Source: Proteiniclasticum aestuarii (GTDB lineage: Bacteria; Bacillota; Clostridia; Clostridiales; Clostridiaceae). Taken from it: a stretch of 64,000 bases of DNA. Shown here in pieces: positions 26,548-35,579 of the stretch. The notes under the pieces are model-generated. The model did no database searches and had not been told where the DNA came from. It saw only the letters and a list, made by a program, of their open reading frames with translations. The DNA is taken from contig NZ_JAFNJU010000005.1 in assembly GCF_017368455.1 (NCBI RefSeq), positions 180,602-244,601 on the forward strand. The letters are read 5' to 3'. The translations under genes were made by a program, and so were the position numbers. Numbering within the stretch: the first letter of the stretch is position 1; the number at the start of each line of letters is the position of its first letter.

Positions 26548-27594
26548 TCAGATGCTACTGAGAAAGTCTTCGTACTCTTTCACGAACTTTTCCGGTTCCT
26601 CGATCTGAGGACTGTGACCGGACTTTTCAAAGACCGCTTCCTTGAAGATGCCGCCTTTTTCCGCGTACTTCTCGAAGACGCTTCTTGTCTGAGTCACCAT
26701 GGGCTGTGGCGGATAGATTTCCGCACCGGGCCATCCGGGGATGACGCCCAGCTGTCCAAGAAAGCCCACATCACTGAAGGAAGTGTCTGAGACGATCTTG
26801 TCCTGGGTTCCTCTGAACCAGATGACAGGAGGCTTCGGGCTGATCTGTGTAATACCCGTAAGGTTTACATACTTGGGACTCATGGTATTGCCTACACCTT
26901 TTGTACCAGGCCCCAGGAAAGGCCATTCTGGTGCAGGGGTAGCATCTCCTGGATAGAATTCATCTCCGATCTCCATGAGGAACATGGACTGCACGAAGAG
27001 GTCCTTCATTTCTTCTGAGAGCTCATAGTCACTGGCGAAAAGTCCTTTCAGCACATTAGGGGCTGAGGCCGGATTATCCGCACTGACATCCTTATTTCTC
27101 AGGCTTTCCACAAAGGCTTTGTTCACGAGGCCTCCGCCGGTACCGGCATGGGATGCGTGGTTCACTTCTCCGTCAACACCTTTGGTTCCTGAGAAGCCGT
27201 AAGGAGAAAGAGGATTGATGAGCCCAAGGCTTTTCACGTCCTGTGGGTAGTCCATGGTGTACTGCATGGCGACGCCGCCACCCATGGACCAGCCGATGAT
27301 GTGAGGTTTCTCGATGGACAGAGCTTCCATGAAGCTTCGGATATCCTCCGACCAGTTCTTCATTCCTTGTGTGGCATCAATAGGGAGTTTTTCCGTATGG
27401 CCATATCCTCTGAGATCCGGTGCATAGATATGGAATCTGTCTTTCAGCGCCTCTATGGTCGGCGTGAAAAACAGATTGGATGAGGTGTTTCCATGGATCA
27501 GAACAAGAGGTTCCTTCTCCTTGTCACCGGCTTCCAGATAGGAGACAGACAGTCTTTCGGTTCTGATTTCTTTCTTCTCAAATTGAGGCAGCAT
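26548..27594 (-). CDS. Alpha/beta hydrolase
   Basis: 348 aa from ATG 27594, placed 6 bases after AAAGGAAGG. HG oxyanion motif (LVLIHGNTS), nucleophile elbow GWSMGG (S103) and a C-terminal SGHSPQIEEPEKF histidine (about 327) complete the triad, with a long cap insertion (about 140-260). It ends the etf arm but has its own promoter candidate (27629-27657), so it may be expressed separately. Possible esterase, lactonase or thioesterase for a substrate of the neighbouring acyl-CoA pathway. Confidence 0.9.
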   Translation of the reverse strand: MLPQFEKKEIRTERLSVSYLEAGDKEKEPLVLIHGNTSSNLFFTPTIEALKDRFHIYAPDLRGYGHTEKLPIDATQGMKNWSEDIRSFMEALSIEKPHIIGWSMGGGVAMQYTMDYPQDVKSLGLINPLSPYGFSGTKGVDGEVNHASHAGTGGGLVNKAFVESLRNKDVSADNPASAPNVLKGLFASDYELSEEMKDLFVQSMFLMEIGDEFYPGDATPAPEWPFLGPGTKGVGNTMSPKYVNLTGITQISPKPPVIWFRGTQDKIVSDTSFSDVGFLGQLGVIPGWPGAEIYPPQPMVTQTRSVFEKYAEKGGIFKEAVFEKSGHSPQIEEPEKFVKEYEDFLSSI

Positions 27595-27628
27595 ATACAT
27601 CCTTCCTTTCAAGATCATAGTAAAGGTT

Positions 27629-27657
27629 ATTGTAGACCAACTTTTCTTCTATGTAAA
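27629..27657 (-). promoter_or_regulatory. Promoter of the alpha/beta hydrolase gene
   Basis: Minus strand: TTTACA (27652-27657), 17 bp, TACAAT (27629-27634). Confidence 0.5.
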
Positions 27658-27713
27658 CAGTTTCTGAAAAAGGATTCCAGAAAAAGCTCCTTCTATAGAG
27701 GAAAAGGAAAGGC

Positions 27714-28739
27714 CTAATAAGGTCTTTCCCTGTAGCTTCTGATTTCCTGGGTGAGAAGAGGGAGAATCTCCAGCGCATCCCCCACAAGACCGATATTGGA
27801 GGCGGAGAAGATGGGTGCATCCGGATCTTTGTTGATGGCGATGATGAAGTCTGATTTCTCCATTCCGGCCATATGCTGCACAGCACCGGAGATGCCGCAG
27901 GCGATATACACTTTCGGTTTCACGGTTTTTCCGGTCTGACCCACCTGGAATTCCTTGTCGATGCGTCCTTCATCCACAGCGGCTCTCGAGCCTGCCACTT
28001 CTGCACCGATCATGTCTGCGCATTCTCTCAGCACATGGAAATTGTTTCCGACCCCACGGCCACCGGAGATGATGATGTCCGCTTTGGCGATGTCCATGGC
28101 CATGTGGTCCTTATGAAGAACATCGAGGATTCGGACGGAGTCTTGGATGCCTTCCGGATGGACTTCCCGCTTGTCGATGGTGAACGGTCTCGATGTGTCT
28201 CTAGGCAGTGCATCCATAACACCGGGTCTTATGGTGGTCATCTGAGGTCGCTTCGTTTCATTGATGATGGTGCCGAAGAGATTTCCGCCGAAGGCAGGTC
28301 TTGTAACATAAAGAAGGGCGGAGGATTCATCTTCCGGATCAAACTCCAGTCTGGTGGCGTCTGCCGTGAGGCCGGTGTCGCAGCGCGCTGCAAGTCTTGG
28401 TGCAAGATCTCTTCCAAGGACGGTGGCAGGAACAAGAAAGATGTCCGGCTTGTCTGTACGGATCAGTTCATTAAGGAGCGTGGTGTAGACCTCTGTACTG
28501 TAGGTGTGAAGAGATGCATGAGACAGGTTGATGATCCTGTCTGCGCCTCTATAGCCCAGTTCATGAAGGGTCTCCTCTGAGGGTTCCCCCAGAATCACTG
28601 CGATGACGCTGTATCCGAGATTTTTTCTGTTCTCCGTCAGCCTCACCGCTTCACCCAGAAGCTCCAGGCTCGCATCATGGATGGTATGTTCATGATACTC
28701 GATGAAAACATAGATGTCGCGATATTCATTCTTATTCAT
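27714..28739 (-). CDS. etfA: Electron transfer flavoprotein, alpha subunit
   Basis: 341 aa. The C-terminal FAD domain is classical: SGGRGVG, GSRAAVDEG, QVGQTGK, ACGISGAVQH, IIAINKDPDAPIF. EtfA with EtfB takes electrons from acyl-CoA dehydrogenase. It overlaps etfB by 8 bases, and acd lies just upstream, so the three form one electron-transfer unit. No ferredoxin-like extension is present. Confidence 0.97.
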   Translation of the reverse strand: MNKNEYRDIYVFIEYHEHTIHDASLELLGEAVRLTENRKNLGYSVIAVILGEPSEETLHELGYRGADRIINLSHASLHTYSTEVYTTLLNELIRTDKPDIFLVPATVLGRDLAPRLAARCDTGLTADATRLEFDPEDESSALLYVTRPAFGGNLFGTIINETKRPQMTTIRPGVMDALPRDTSRPFTIDKREVHPEGIQDSVRILDVLHKDHMAMDIAKADIIISGGRGVGNNFHVLRECADMIGAEVAGSRAAVDEGRIDKEFQVGQTGKTVKPKVYIACGISGAVQHMAGMEKSDFIIAINKDPDAPIFSASNIGLVGDALEILPLLTQEIRSYRERPY

Positions 28740-29538
28740 AGCTGACCTCCTTCTTTCCGATGAAGTTATGGGTAAGGAGCATGTCGAAGATTGTTCTTGC
28801 GGATTCTTTCGGCTCCAGTGTAAGAATATCTGAATTCTTATGGACTTCTTTGGTGAAGGTCTTCTTCACCTTCGTGGGAGAGCCCTTCAGGCCTATGGTC
28901 ATGGGATCCAGATTCAGGTCGTCGTATCGGATGATTCTGATGTCCTTATCGAAGGCTTCCATGATTTTCTTCACATGCATGTACCTTGGTTTTGCAATGG
29001 TGCTTAAGGTGGTGATGAGGCAGGGCATGTCCGATTCGATGATCTCGTATCGGTTCTCCAGCGCCTTCTTCACCCGAATCTTCTCCTTGCTGATCTCAAG
29101 GATCTCATCCACGTAGGTGATCTGTGGGAGACCCAGTTTTTCAGCGGTCTGAGGGCCTACCTGCGCGGTATCTCCGTCAATGGCCTGTCTTCCTGCGATG
29201 ATGAGATCATAGTCCATGGACGATAAAGCCGCACCGATGGTGTTGGAAGTGGCCCAGGTGTCTGCACCACCGAATTTACCGTCGCTGATGAGCACGCACT
29301 CATCAGCACCCATGGCGTAGAGCTCCCTTAGCATGGACTCCGCCTGAGGGGGTCCCATGGTGACGCAGGTGATGCTGGCGCCCTGCTGGTCTTTGATCTT
29401 CAGCGCAGCCTCCAGGCCCGCCAGATCGTCGGGGTTTGTGATGGTGGGGACTCCGGTTCGTATGAGGGTGCCCTTCTCCTTGTCGATCTTCATTTCCGTG
29501 GTATCGGGTACCTGTTTCAGTAATACTACTATATTCAT
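28732..29538 (-). CDS. etfB: Electron transfer flavoprotein, beta subunit
   Basis: 268 aa. MNIVVLLKQVPDT start, the AGRQAIDGDTAQVGP signature and the C-terminal arm are typical. In bifurcating clostridial Etf the beta subunit holds the second FAD; whether this one bifurcates cannot be told from sequence reading. Thirteen bases after acd, overlapping etfA. Confidence 0.97.
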   Translation of the reverse strand: MNIVVLLKQVPDTTEMKIDKEKGTLIRTGVPTITNPDDLAGLEAALKIKDQQGASITCVTMGPPQAESMLRELYAMGADECVLISDGKFGGADTWATSNTIGAALSSMDYDLIIAGRQAIDGDTAQVGPQTAEKLGLPQITYVDEILEISKEKIRVKKALENRYEIIESDMPCLITTLSTIAKPRYMHVKKIMEAFDKDIRIIRYDDLNLDPMTIGLKGSPTKVKKTFTKEVHKNSDILTLEPKESARTIFDMLLTHNFIGKKEVSYE

Positions 29539-29551
29539 GCTATCCTCTCCT

Positions 29552-30691
29552 TTACTTCAGTACAGATGCGGCGATGACCATCTTCTGCACTTCGGTGGTG
29601 CCTTCATAGATCTCAGTGATCTTCGCATCACGATACATTCTTTCCACGGGATACTCTCTGGTATAGCCGTAGCCACCCAGAAGCTGTATGGAAACCCTGG
29701 TGCTTTCCATGGCGATGTCTGAAGCGTAGTATTTCGCCATGGCCGCCTCCTTGGAATAGGGAAGTCCTTTGTCCTTGAAGGAGGCTGCCCGGTAGGTGAG
29801 CAGTCTTGCCGCATCGATTTTCGTCTGAAGCTCCGCAATCTGGAACTGGGAGTTCTGGAAGGCGGAAAGAGGTTTTCCGAACTGTTTTCTTTCTTTGACA
29901 TATTTGATGGCTTCATCCAGAGCCCCCTGGGCGATGCCCAGCGCCTGGGCCGCGATACCGATTCGACCGCCATCCAGCGTATTCATGGCAATCTTGAATC
30001 CCTTGCCTTCCTGCCCCAGAAGATTCTCCTCGGGCACCAGAACATCCTTGAAGATCAGTTCCGTGGTGGAACTGCCCTTGATGCCCAGTTTATGTTCTGT
30101 CTTTCCGATGGTGAACCCTTCCATGCCCTTTTCCAGGATGAAGGCGGAAATGCCTCGGGTGCCTTTTGATTTATCGGTCATGGCAAAGACGATGAAGACA
30201 TCCGCATAGCCTCCATTTGTGATGAAGATCTTGGAGCCGTTTATTCGATAGTGCCCGTCTTCCTTTACGGCCACGGTCTGCTGCATGGCGGCATCACTGC
30301 CGGCGTTGGGCTCTGTCAGCCCGAAGGCGCCGATTTTCTCGCCTTTTGCCAGAGGGACCAGGTACTTCTTCTTCTGGGATTCGGTTCCGAAGCTCTGGAG
30401 AGGACCACATGCCAGGGAAGTGTGGGCGGAGAGGATGACCCCTGTGGTTCCGCAGAACTTTGACAGTTCTTCCACAGCCATGGTGTACATGAGGTTGTCG
30501 CCATCTGAACCACCGTAGGTGGAGGGGACGGGAATCCCCATCATGCCGATGGACGCCATTTTTTCCACGGTTTCCAGGGGGAATCTTTCCATTTCATCCA
30601 CTTCCGCTGCCAGAGGCTTCACTTCATTCTGAGCGAATTCCTTGAACAATTTAAGAGAGAGTGCCTGCTTTTTACTCAAATCAAAATCCAT
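29552..30691 (-). CDS. acd: Acyl-CoA dehydrogenase (short-chain type)
   Basis: 379 aa, normal for short-chain enzymes. Signature AFGLTEPNAGSDA, FITNGG, QLLGGYGYTREYPVER, and the catalytic glutamate E363 in IYEGTTE. Introduces the alpha-beta double bond into an acyl-CoA and passes electrons to the adjacent EtfBA. It sits between a MaoC hydratase and etfB, giving steps one and two of beta-oxidation (or the reverse). Bcd-like enzymes of butyrate producers are related; chain length cannot be set from the motifs seen. Confidence 0.96.
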   Translation of the reverse strand: MDFDLSKKQALSLKLFKEFAQNEVKPLAAEVDEMERFPLETVEKMASIGMMGIPVPSTYGGSDGDNLMYTMAVEELSKFCGTTGVILSAHTSLACGPLQSFGTESQKKKYLVPLAKGEKIGAFGLTEPNAGSDAAMQQTVAVKEDGHYRINGSKIFITNGGYADVFIVFAMTDKSKGTRGISAFILEKGMEGFTIGKTEHKLGIKGSSTTELIFKDVLVPEENLLGQEGKGFKIAMNTLDGGRIGIAAQALGIAQGALDEAIKYVKERKQFGKPLSAFQNSQFQIAELQTKIDAARLLTYRAASFKDKGLPYSKEAAMAKYYASDIAMESTRVSIQLLGGYGYTREYPVERMYRDAKITEIYEGTTEVQKMVIAASVLK

Positions 30692-30700
30692 ATTGTCCTC

Positions 30701-31117
30701 CTACTTAGGTGGCATGACGGTAGCGGTTCCTTTTACTACCACATCACCTGCTTGATTATATGCGATGGTTTCCAGCTTTATGATGTTCTTCTCTTCTATG
30801 ATTTCTGTGACGGTGGCCACAGCTTTGATGGTATCCTGAATGTGTACGGGTTTCGTGAACTTCAGCTCCTGCCCCAGGTAGATGGTTCCAGGTCCTGGAA
30901 GGAGTGTTCCGAGAATGGTGGAGAAATAGGATGCAGTGAGCATACCGTGTACAATTCTGCCTTTGAACATGGTGTCTTTGGCATATACTTCGTTGAAGTG
31001 TGCCGGATTGAGATCGCCGGATATTCCTCCGAACAGGACGACGTCCGTTTCAGTAACGGTTCTTTCATAGGTTTCAGAGTCTCCGATTCGGATTTCTCTG
31101 ATGGTCTTTCCTTTCAT
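30701..31117 (-). CDS. phaJ: MaoC-type (R)-specific enoyl-CoA hydratase
   Basis: 138 aa single hot-dog domain. GDLNPAHFNEVYA supplies the catalytic D35 and H40 of the PhaJ/MaoC family, followed by RIVHGML. PhaJ enzymes convert enoyl-CoA to (R)-3-hydroxyacyl-CoA. First gene of the minus arm, 9 bases before acd, with GGAGG ahead of the ATG. Its stereochemistry fits the SDR encoded in the opposite arm. Confidence 0.92.
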   Translation of the reverse strand: MKGKTIREIRIGDSETYERTVTETDVVLFGGISGDLNPAHFNEVYAKDTMFKGRIVHGMLTASYFSTILGTLLPGPGTIYLGQELKFTKPVHIQDTIKAVATVTEIIEEKNIIKLETIAYNQAGDVVVKGTATVMPPK

Positions 31118-31170
31118 AAGTTACCTCCAATCTGATAATTGATTCACAAAATGATGGTTTGAAAATGTTT

Positions 31171-31192
31171 AACATGACGAACCTTTCATGTT
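31171..31192. promoter_or_regulatory. Putative TetR operator 1 (minus arm)
   Basis: Perfect inverted repeat AACATGA-N8-TCATGTT, placed just downstream of the minus-arm -10 box (31201-31206), where a bound repressor would block initiation. Confidence 0.6.
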
Positions 31193-31200
31193 TCAATCTC

Positions 31201-31228
31201 ATTATAAACTTTTATATTTTAAATTCAA
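31201..31228 (-). promoter_or_regulatory. Promoter of the maoC-acd-etfBA arm
   Basis: Minus strand: TTGAAT (31223-31228), 16 bp, TATAAT (31201-31206). Confidence 0.55.
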
Positions 31229-31784
31229 TAGCTGGAAGAGAAAAAAATGTTATTTTTTTAACATGAATCTGATTTGAGCAAAAAGCACCTGTTTTCAACC
31301 CTCCTATTTTTTTACTGCCTTCTCCATTATAAAACAGGAACCTGAAAATTGCCTAGCAAAAGGGAGGAAGATCCCTAATGTACTAAGGTGTTTATTGTGT
31401 TAATAAAGAAACAAAGTCTGGAGGTAACTACCCATGATGCATAAGACGTGGAAGAATATATATTATCCATAGATTGATTCATTGTTCACAATAAATATAC
31501 TATAACCAGTGGTAATTCAGCCAGAACTGCAGTTCATAGATCGAATCAGAGTGAAAGAACACGATGAAATGCAAGGAAATAGACCTGAGAGTCATGTCAG
31601 ATTAAAGAACAACATGTTGTTACAGATATAACGAAGGCACCAGTGCTACGTATGTGAACCTTTACATGAATTTACATAAAAACAATGAAAATGATGATTA
31701 TGCAAAGGTTATGATGATAAAAGTTCAATTAGAAGGTGGCATTAATCAAAAATGAGTAAAAATATGCACTCTTTGTTAAAATAG

Positions 31785-31813
31785 TTGACTTTGGAAACGC
31801 TATCATTTACTCT
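31785..31813 (+). promoter_or_regulatory. Promoter candidate of the SDR-Liv arm
   Basis: TTGACT (31785-31790), with a poor -10 (TACTCT, 31808-31813) at 17 bp. A weak -10 is compatible with activated or tightly controlled expression. Confidence 0.4.
31791..31806. promoter_or_regulatory. Catabolite-responsive element (cre) for CcpA
   Basis: TTGGAAACGCTATCAT matches the consensus WTGNAARCGNWWWCAW at all 16 positions and lies between the -35 and -10 regions of the plus arm. Predicts repression by CcpA when sugars are available. Confidence 0.7.
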
Positions 31814-31814
31814 A

Positions 31815-31836
31815 AACATGAAGAGTGATTCATATT
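31815..31836. promoter_or_regulatory. Putative TetR operator 2 (plus arm)
   Basis: AACATGA-N8-TCATATT, the same architecture and half-sites as operator 1 with one change. Both sites continue with TTCA. Located at the expected transcription start of the plus arm. Confidence 0.55.
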
Positions 31837-31934
31837 TCATATTGAAGTTTCTGAAGGGACTTTCCGAGAAGAAATGATCATCAGATTCAACGATATGTTA
31901 TGGAGCAATAATAGAAAATGGAGGGAATATCAAG

Positions 31935-32654
31935 ATGAGATTACAAGATAAGGTTGCAGTGGTTACAGGTGGTGCACGAGGACTTGGACAGGCCATGGCG
32001 GAGCTTTTCGCCAGTGAAGGGGCCAAGGTTGTGGCAGTGGACATGGGAGACCTGTCCTATGAAAACCCCAATGTGGAAGGTTACAAGCTGAACGTCACCG
32101 ACGTGGAGGCATGCAGAGCGTTCACAGAATATGTCACAGAGAAGTATGGCAGAATCGATATCCTGGTGAACAATGCAGGTATCACAAGAGATGCACTGAC
32201 CAGAAAGATGACAGACGAAATGTGGGATCTCGTCATTGATGTGAACCTGAAGGGTGTCTTTAATCTCACAAGATTCGTGGGACCTAAGATGCAGGCAGAC
32301 GGAAAAGGCTCCATCATCAATATCTCCTCCGTAGTGGGAGAGTTCGGAAACATCGGACAGGCGAACTACGCAGCAACCAAAGCAGGCGTCATCGGCATGA
32401 CCAAGACCTGGGCCAAGGAATTCGCCATGAAGGGTGCCCAGGTAAGAGTCAATGCGATTTCTCCCGGATATACCATGACCGACATCCTGAAGACCGTACC
32501 ACAGGATCTTCTGGACAAGTTTGCGGCCCAGACCATGCTCGGCAGACTGGCACAGCCTGAAGAAATCGCAAACGCTGCGCTTTTCCTGGCATCCGATGAA
32601 GCATCCTATATCACTGGACACAACTTATCCGTTAACGGAGGAATGAGACTGTAA
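31935..32654 (+). CDS. Short-chain dehydrogenase/reductase (FabG/PhaB type)
   Basis: 239 aa. Rossmann TGGARGLGQA (11-20), NNAG (79-82), catalytic S132, Y145 and K149, and the C-terminal GHNLSVNGG. FabG/PhaB enzymes interconvert 3-ketoacyl and (R)-3-hydroxyacyl thioesters. Heading an operon with CoA enzymes and opposite an (R)-specific hydratase, it most likely handles CoA esters rather than ACP esters; that is inference from context. Confidence 0.93.
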   Translation: MRLQDKVAVVTGGARGLGQAMAELFASEGAKVVAVDMGDLSYENPNVEGYKLNVTDVEACRAFTEYVTEKYGRIDILVNNAGITRDALTRKMTDEMWDLVIDVNLKGVFNLTRFVGPKMQADGKGSIINISSVVGEFGNIGQANYAATKAGVIGMTKTWAKEFAMKGAQVRVNAISPGYTMTDILKTVPQDLLDKFAAQTMLGRLAQPEEIANAALFLASDEASYITGHNLSVNGGMRL

Positions 32655-32665
32655 GGAGGATTATC

Positions 32666-33685
32666 ATGGCAAACGTTGGAATTGTCGGCACCGGCATCTA
32701 TATCCCTGACACCTATATCACCGGGGAAGAAATTGCGGAAAGGACCGGTGGCGTCTGGGCAAAGGAAGCAGTGGTCCAGAAGCTTGGGATCAGGAAGAAG
32801 CCTGTACCAGGTGAAAAGGACGGCACCCAGGAAATGGGTGCACTGGCTGCACTGGCTGCATTAAAAAATACTGGAGTGGATCCTCTGGACATCGATGTGA
32901 TTCTCTGTGTCGGAGAAGAGTGGAAGGAATATCCCTTGACCACTTCCGCGCTCTATATCCAGGACCGCATCGGAGCGGTGAATGCCTGGGGCATCGATCT
33001 GGCAAACAGATGCTGCACCACCGTATCCACCATGAAGATCGCGAAGGATATGCTCATGGCAGATGACACCATCGACACAATCCTCATCGCAGGCGGATAC
33101 CGGAACGGTGATTTCGTGGATTATTCAGACAAGAACATGTCCATGATGTACAACCTGGGTGCGGGAGGAGGAGCCATCATCCTGAAGAAGAACCATGGCA
33201 GAAATCTTCTGCTGGGTTCACACATCATCGCGGATGGTTCTCTTGCAAGAACCGCAGGTGTGGAAATCGGTGGAACCTGTAATCCCATCACACCGGAGAA
33301 TACAGAGGAAGCATACAAGAGCTTAAGACTCATGGATGCGAAGAAAATGAAAGACAGACTCAATGAAGTATCCATGCCCAACTGGTACAAATGCATTGAC
33401 GAGTCTCTTAGAAAATCAGACCTTGAAAGAAAAGACATTGACTACCTGGCCATTCTTCATATGAAGCGTTCCGGTCATCTGGCCATGCTGAGTGAACTGG
33501 GCATGAAGGAAGACCAGTCCATCTATCTGGAGGACTATGGACATATCGGTCAGATCGACCAGATCCTCTCTCTGCATCTGGCACTGGAAGAGGGCAAGGT
33601 CAAAGATGGAAGCGTTATTTCCATGGTGGCTGCCGGCATCGGATATGTCTGGGCAGCGAATGTGATCAAATGGGGTGAGAGCTAA
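32666..33685 (+). CDS. FabH-like (KAS III family) thiolase-fold enzyme
   Basis: 339 aa, two half-repeats of the thiolase fold. The nucleophile is C116 (DLANRCCTTVS) and the first His is H265 (ILHMKRSG). The Asn of the FabH GNTSAAS motif is replaced by H293 (DYGHIGQID), giving a Cys-His-His set instead of Cys-His-Asn. True FabH condenses acetyl-CoA with malonyl-ACP. Here, with no ACP gene near and with CoA enzymes around, it may make or cleave a 3-ketoacyl-CoA as a thiolase substitute. It lies 11 bases after the SDR, and the livH start follows its stop directly. Confidence 0.88.
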   Translation: MANVGIVGTGIYIPDTYITGEEIAERTGGVWAKEAVVQKLGIRKKPVPGEKDGTQEMGALAALAALKNTGVDPLDIDVILCVGEEWKEYPLTTSALYIQDRIGAVNAWGIDLANRCCTTVSTMKIAKDMLMADDTIDTILIAGGYRNGDFVDYSDKNMSMMYNLGAGGGAIILKKNHGRNLLLGSHIIADGSLARTAGVEIGGTCNPITPENTEEAYKSLRLMDAKKMKDRLNEVSMPNWYKCIDESLRKSDLERKDIDYLAILHMKRSGHLAMLSELGMKEDQSIYLEDYGHIGQIDQILSLHLALEEGKVKDGSVISMVAAGIGYVWAANVIKWGES

Positions 33686-34561
33686 TTGAGTACCTTTATA
33701 CAGATTATATTAAGAAGTCTTGAGACGGGAAGCATCTATGCTTTGGCCGCTCTTGGTATCATCATCATCTACAGAACATCCTATACCACAAACTTTGCGC
33801 AGGGTGTTGTGGCCATGTTCAATACCTTCGTGGTCACCTTCCTCTTCAATAAATTCGGCCTGCCTCTATGGCTGGCGGTGATTGGAGGAATCTTAAGTGC
33901 GATCCTCACGGGTTTCCTGATTGACGTTCTGATCCTGAGGCACACGAAGAATGTTTCGCCGGTGGCGAAGCAGATCATCACCCTGGGACTCATCATGATC
34001 GTCCTGGGCCTTGCTCCGATCTTCTTCGGGGTGGATCCATTAAGACTGCCAAGGCTCATTGAAAGCGGAGATCTGGGCGTTCTAGGCGCATCCATCTCCT
34101 ATAACGGACTGTTCAACATCGCTTTAGGCCTGGCCATCATGACGGGAATGTTCTATATTCTCCAGAGAACCAAATGGGGGCTGGCCATCAGAACCACTGC
34201 TTCCAATGAGTATGTGGCAAGACTCATGGGTGTACCCACAAAGAACGTGACCATGGCAGCATGGGGCGTTGCGGGTGTACTGGGTGTCATCGCAGGTGTC
34301 ATGACGGCGCCTATGACCTCCGTGACCCTGAACCTCATGGATGAAGTGCAGATCACGGCACTGGTTGCCTGTGTACTGGGCGGATTCCAGACCTTCCATG
34401 GACCCGTCATCGGGGCCTACATCATGGGTATCGTGAGAAATCTCCTGCTGTTTTATGTCTCCTCCGTCTGGGGTGGACAGATTCTATACATTCTTATCCT
34501 GATTTTCATAGTGTTCAGGCCCTATGGACTGATCGGTAAGAAGATTGTGAAGAAGGTGTAA
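33686..34561 (+). CDS. livH: LivH, branched-chain-amino-acid-type ABC permease
   Basis: 291 aa with about eight membrane helices. TTG start directly after the stop of the FabH-like gene, with GGGTGAGAG as ribosome site. The EAA-like loop (NEYVARLMGVPTKNV) identifies a LivH permease. The Liv family also imports amides, aromatic acids and other carboxylates, and the enzyme neighbours suggest such a substrate. Confidence 0.94.
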   Translation: MSTFIQIILRSLETGSIYALAALGIIIIYRTSYTTNFAQGVVAMFNTFVVTFLFNKFGLPLWLAVIGGILSAILTGFLIDVLILRHTKNVSPVAKQIITLGLIMIVLGLAPIFFGVDPLRLPRLIESGDLGVLGASISYNGLFNIALGLAIMTGMFYILQRTKWGLAIRTTASNEYVARLMGVPTKNVTMAAWGVAGVLGVIAGVMTAPMTSVTLNLMDEVQITALVACVLGGFQTFHGPVIGAYIMGIVRNLLLFYVSSVWGGQILYILILIFIVFRPYGLIGKKIVKKV

Positions 34562-34562
34562 G

Positions 34563-35579
34563 ATGAAGAGTATGAAAGCAAAGAAGAATATATTTCAGAA
34601 ACATCCTGCAATCGGATTTATCCTTTTCGGATTACTCCTTGCCCTCATTCCAACGCTGGCTGAAATGGGCATCCTGAAAAACGGGTATGTGACCACCATC
34701 GGTGGAACCCTCATCTATGCCATCGCCGCACTGGGCCTCAACATCCTTCTTGGATGGTCCGGACTGATTTCTCTGGGTACTGCAGGATTCATGGGACTGG
34801 CGGCGTACATGTCCGCTTATCTCACAGTGGATCTGAACCTGCCCTTTGAAGTCTCCTTTTTCCTGGCGGTTCTGATTCCCACCCTCATCGGCATTCTGGT
34901 GGGGCTGGTCTCTCTGAAGATTGAAGGACTCTACCTGGCCATAGCAACCCTTGCGGTGGCGGAGGTGCTCCGAAAAACCTTTGAGGAACTGGGAAAATAC
35001 ACCGGAGGATTCAGCGGAAAGTCCGCGGACTATCCGACATTATTGGGACTCTTTGAACTGGATAGAACCACCACGTTCTACTTCATCATTTTCGTGCTGG
35101 TGATCATCATGATCCTCACCTCCAATATGATGAACGGAAGACTGGGCAGAGCGCTGAACGCCATGAGAGGCAGCGAAGCTGCAGCCCAGGCCATGGGTGT
35201 CAACCTGTTGACCCACAGGCTCATCGCCTTCGCGCTGGCCACCATTTTTGCCAGCGTGGCGGGAGTACTCTATGTGCACTTCGTGAAGTTCTCCTATCCA
35301 TCCACCTGGAGCCTGGCCATGTCGCTGAACTTCCTGGCCATCATCATCATCGGTGGACTGAGATCCATCTATGGAACGGTCCTGGGCGCATTCATTGTAT
35401 ATGCCGTACCGGACATGTTCCTGAAGCAGATCCCGTTTTTCGAAGATCTGTCTTACGTACTGAACGGAGTGCTGATCATTCTGGTCATCATCTTCTATCC
35501 CAATGGACTCATCAGTATCGGCTATGACATCAGAAAACTCTTCAGAAAGCTGACGAAAGGAGGGACAAAGAATGAGTAA
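34563..35579 (+). CDS. livM: LivM, ABC permease
   Basis: 338 aa, about nine membrane helices. LivM features: ALGLNILLGWSGLISLGTAGF and AMRGSEAAAQAMGVN coupling loop, VAGVLY. One base after livH and overlapping livG by 8. Confidence 0.95.
   Translation: MKSMKAKKNIFQKHPAIGFILFGLLLALIPTLAEMGILKNGYVTTIGGTLIYAIAALGLNILLGWSGLISLGTAGFMGLAAYMSAYLTVDLNLPFEVSFFLAVLIPTLIGILVGLVSLKIEGLYLAIATLAVAEVLRKTFEELGKYTGGFSGKSADYPTLLGLFELDRTTTFYFIIFVLVIIMILTSNMMNGRLGRALNAMRGSEAAAQAMGVNLLTHRLIAFALATIFASVAGVLYVHFVKFSYPSTWSLAMSLNFLAIIIIGGLRSIYGTVLGAFIVYAVPDMFLKQIPFFEDLSYVLNGVLIILVIIFYPNGLISIGYDIRKLFRKLTKGGTKNE

Larger units (their letters stand above)
31118..31934. other. Divergent regulatory region of the acyl-CoA/Liv locus
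   Basis: No gene is seen in 0.8 kb. It holds a minus-arm promoter (31201-31228), operator 1 (31171-31192), a second inverted repeat ATGTTA-T6-TAACAT (31247-31264), and about 450 bases without recognisable features. The plus-arm -35 box (31785-31790), a cre site (31791-31806) and operator 2 (31815-31836) follow. A GGAGG site lies at the SDR start. Confidence 0.75.
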
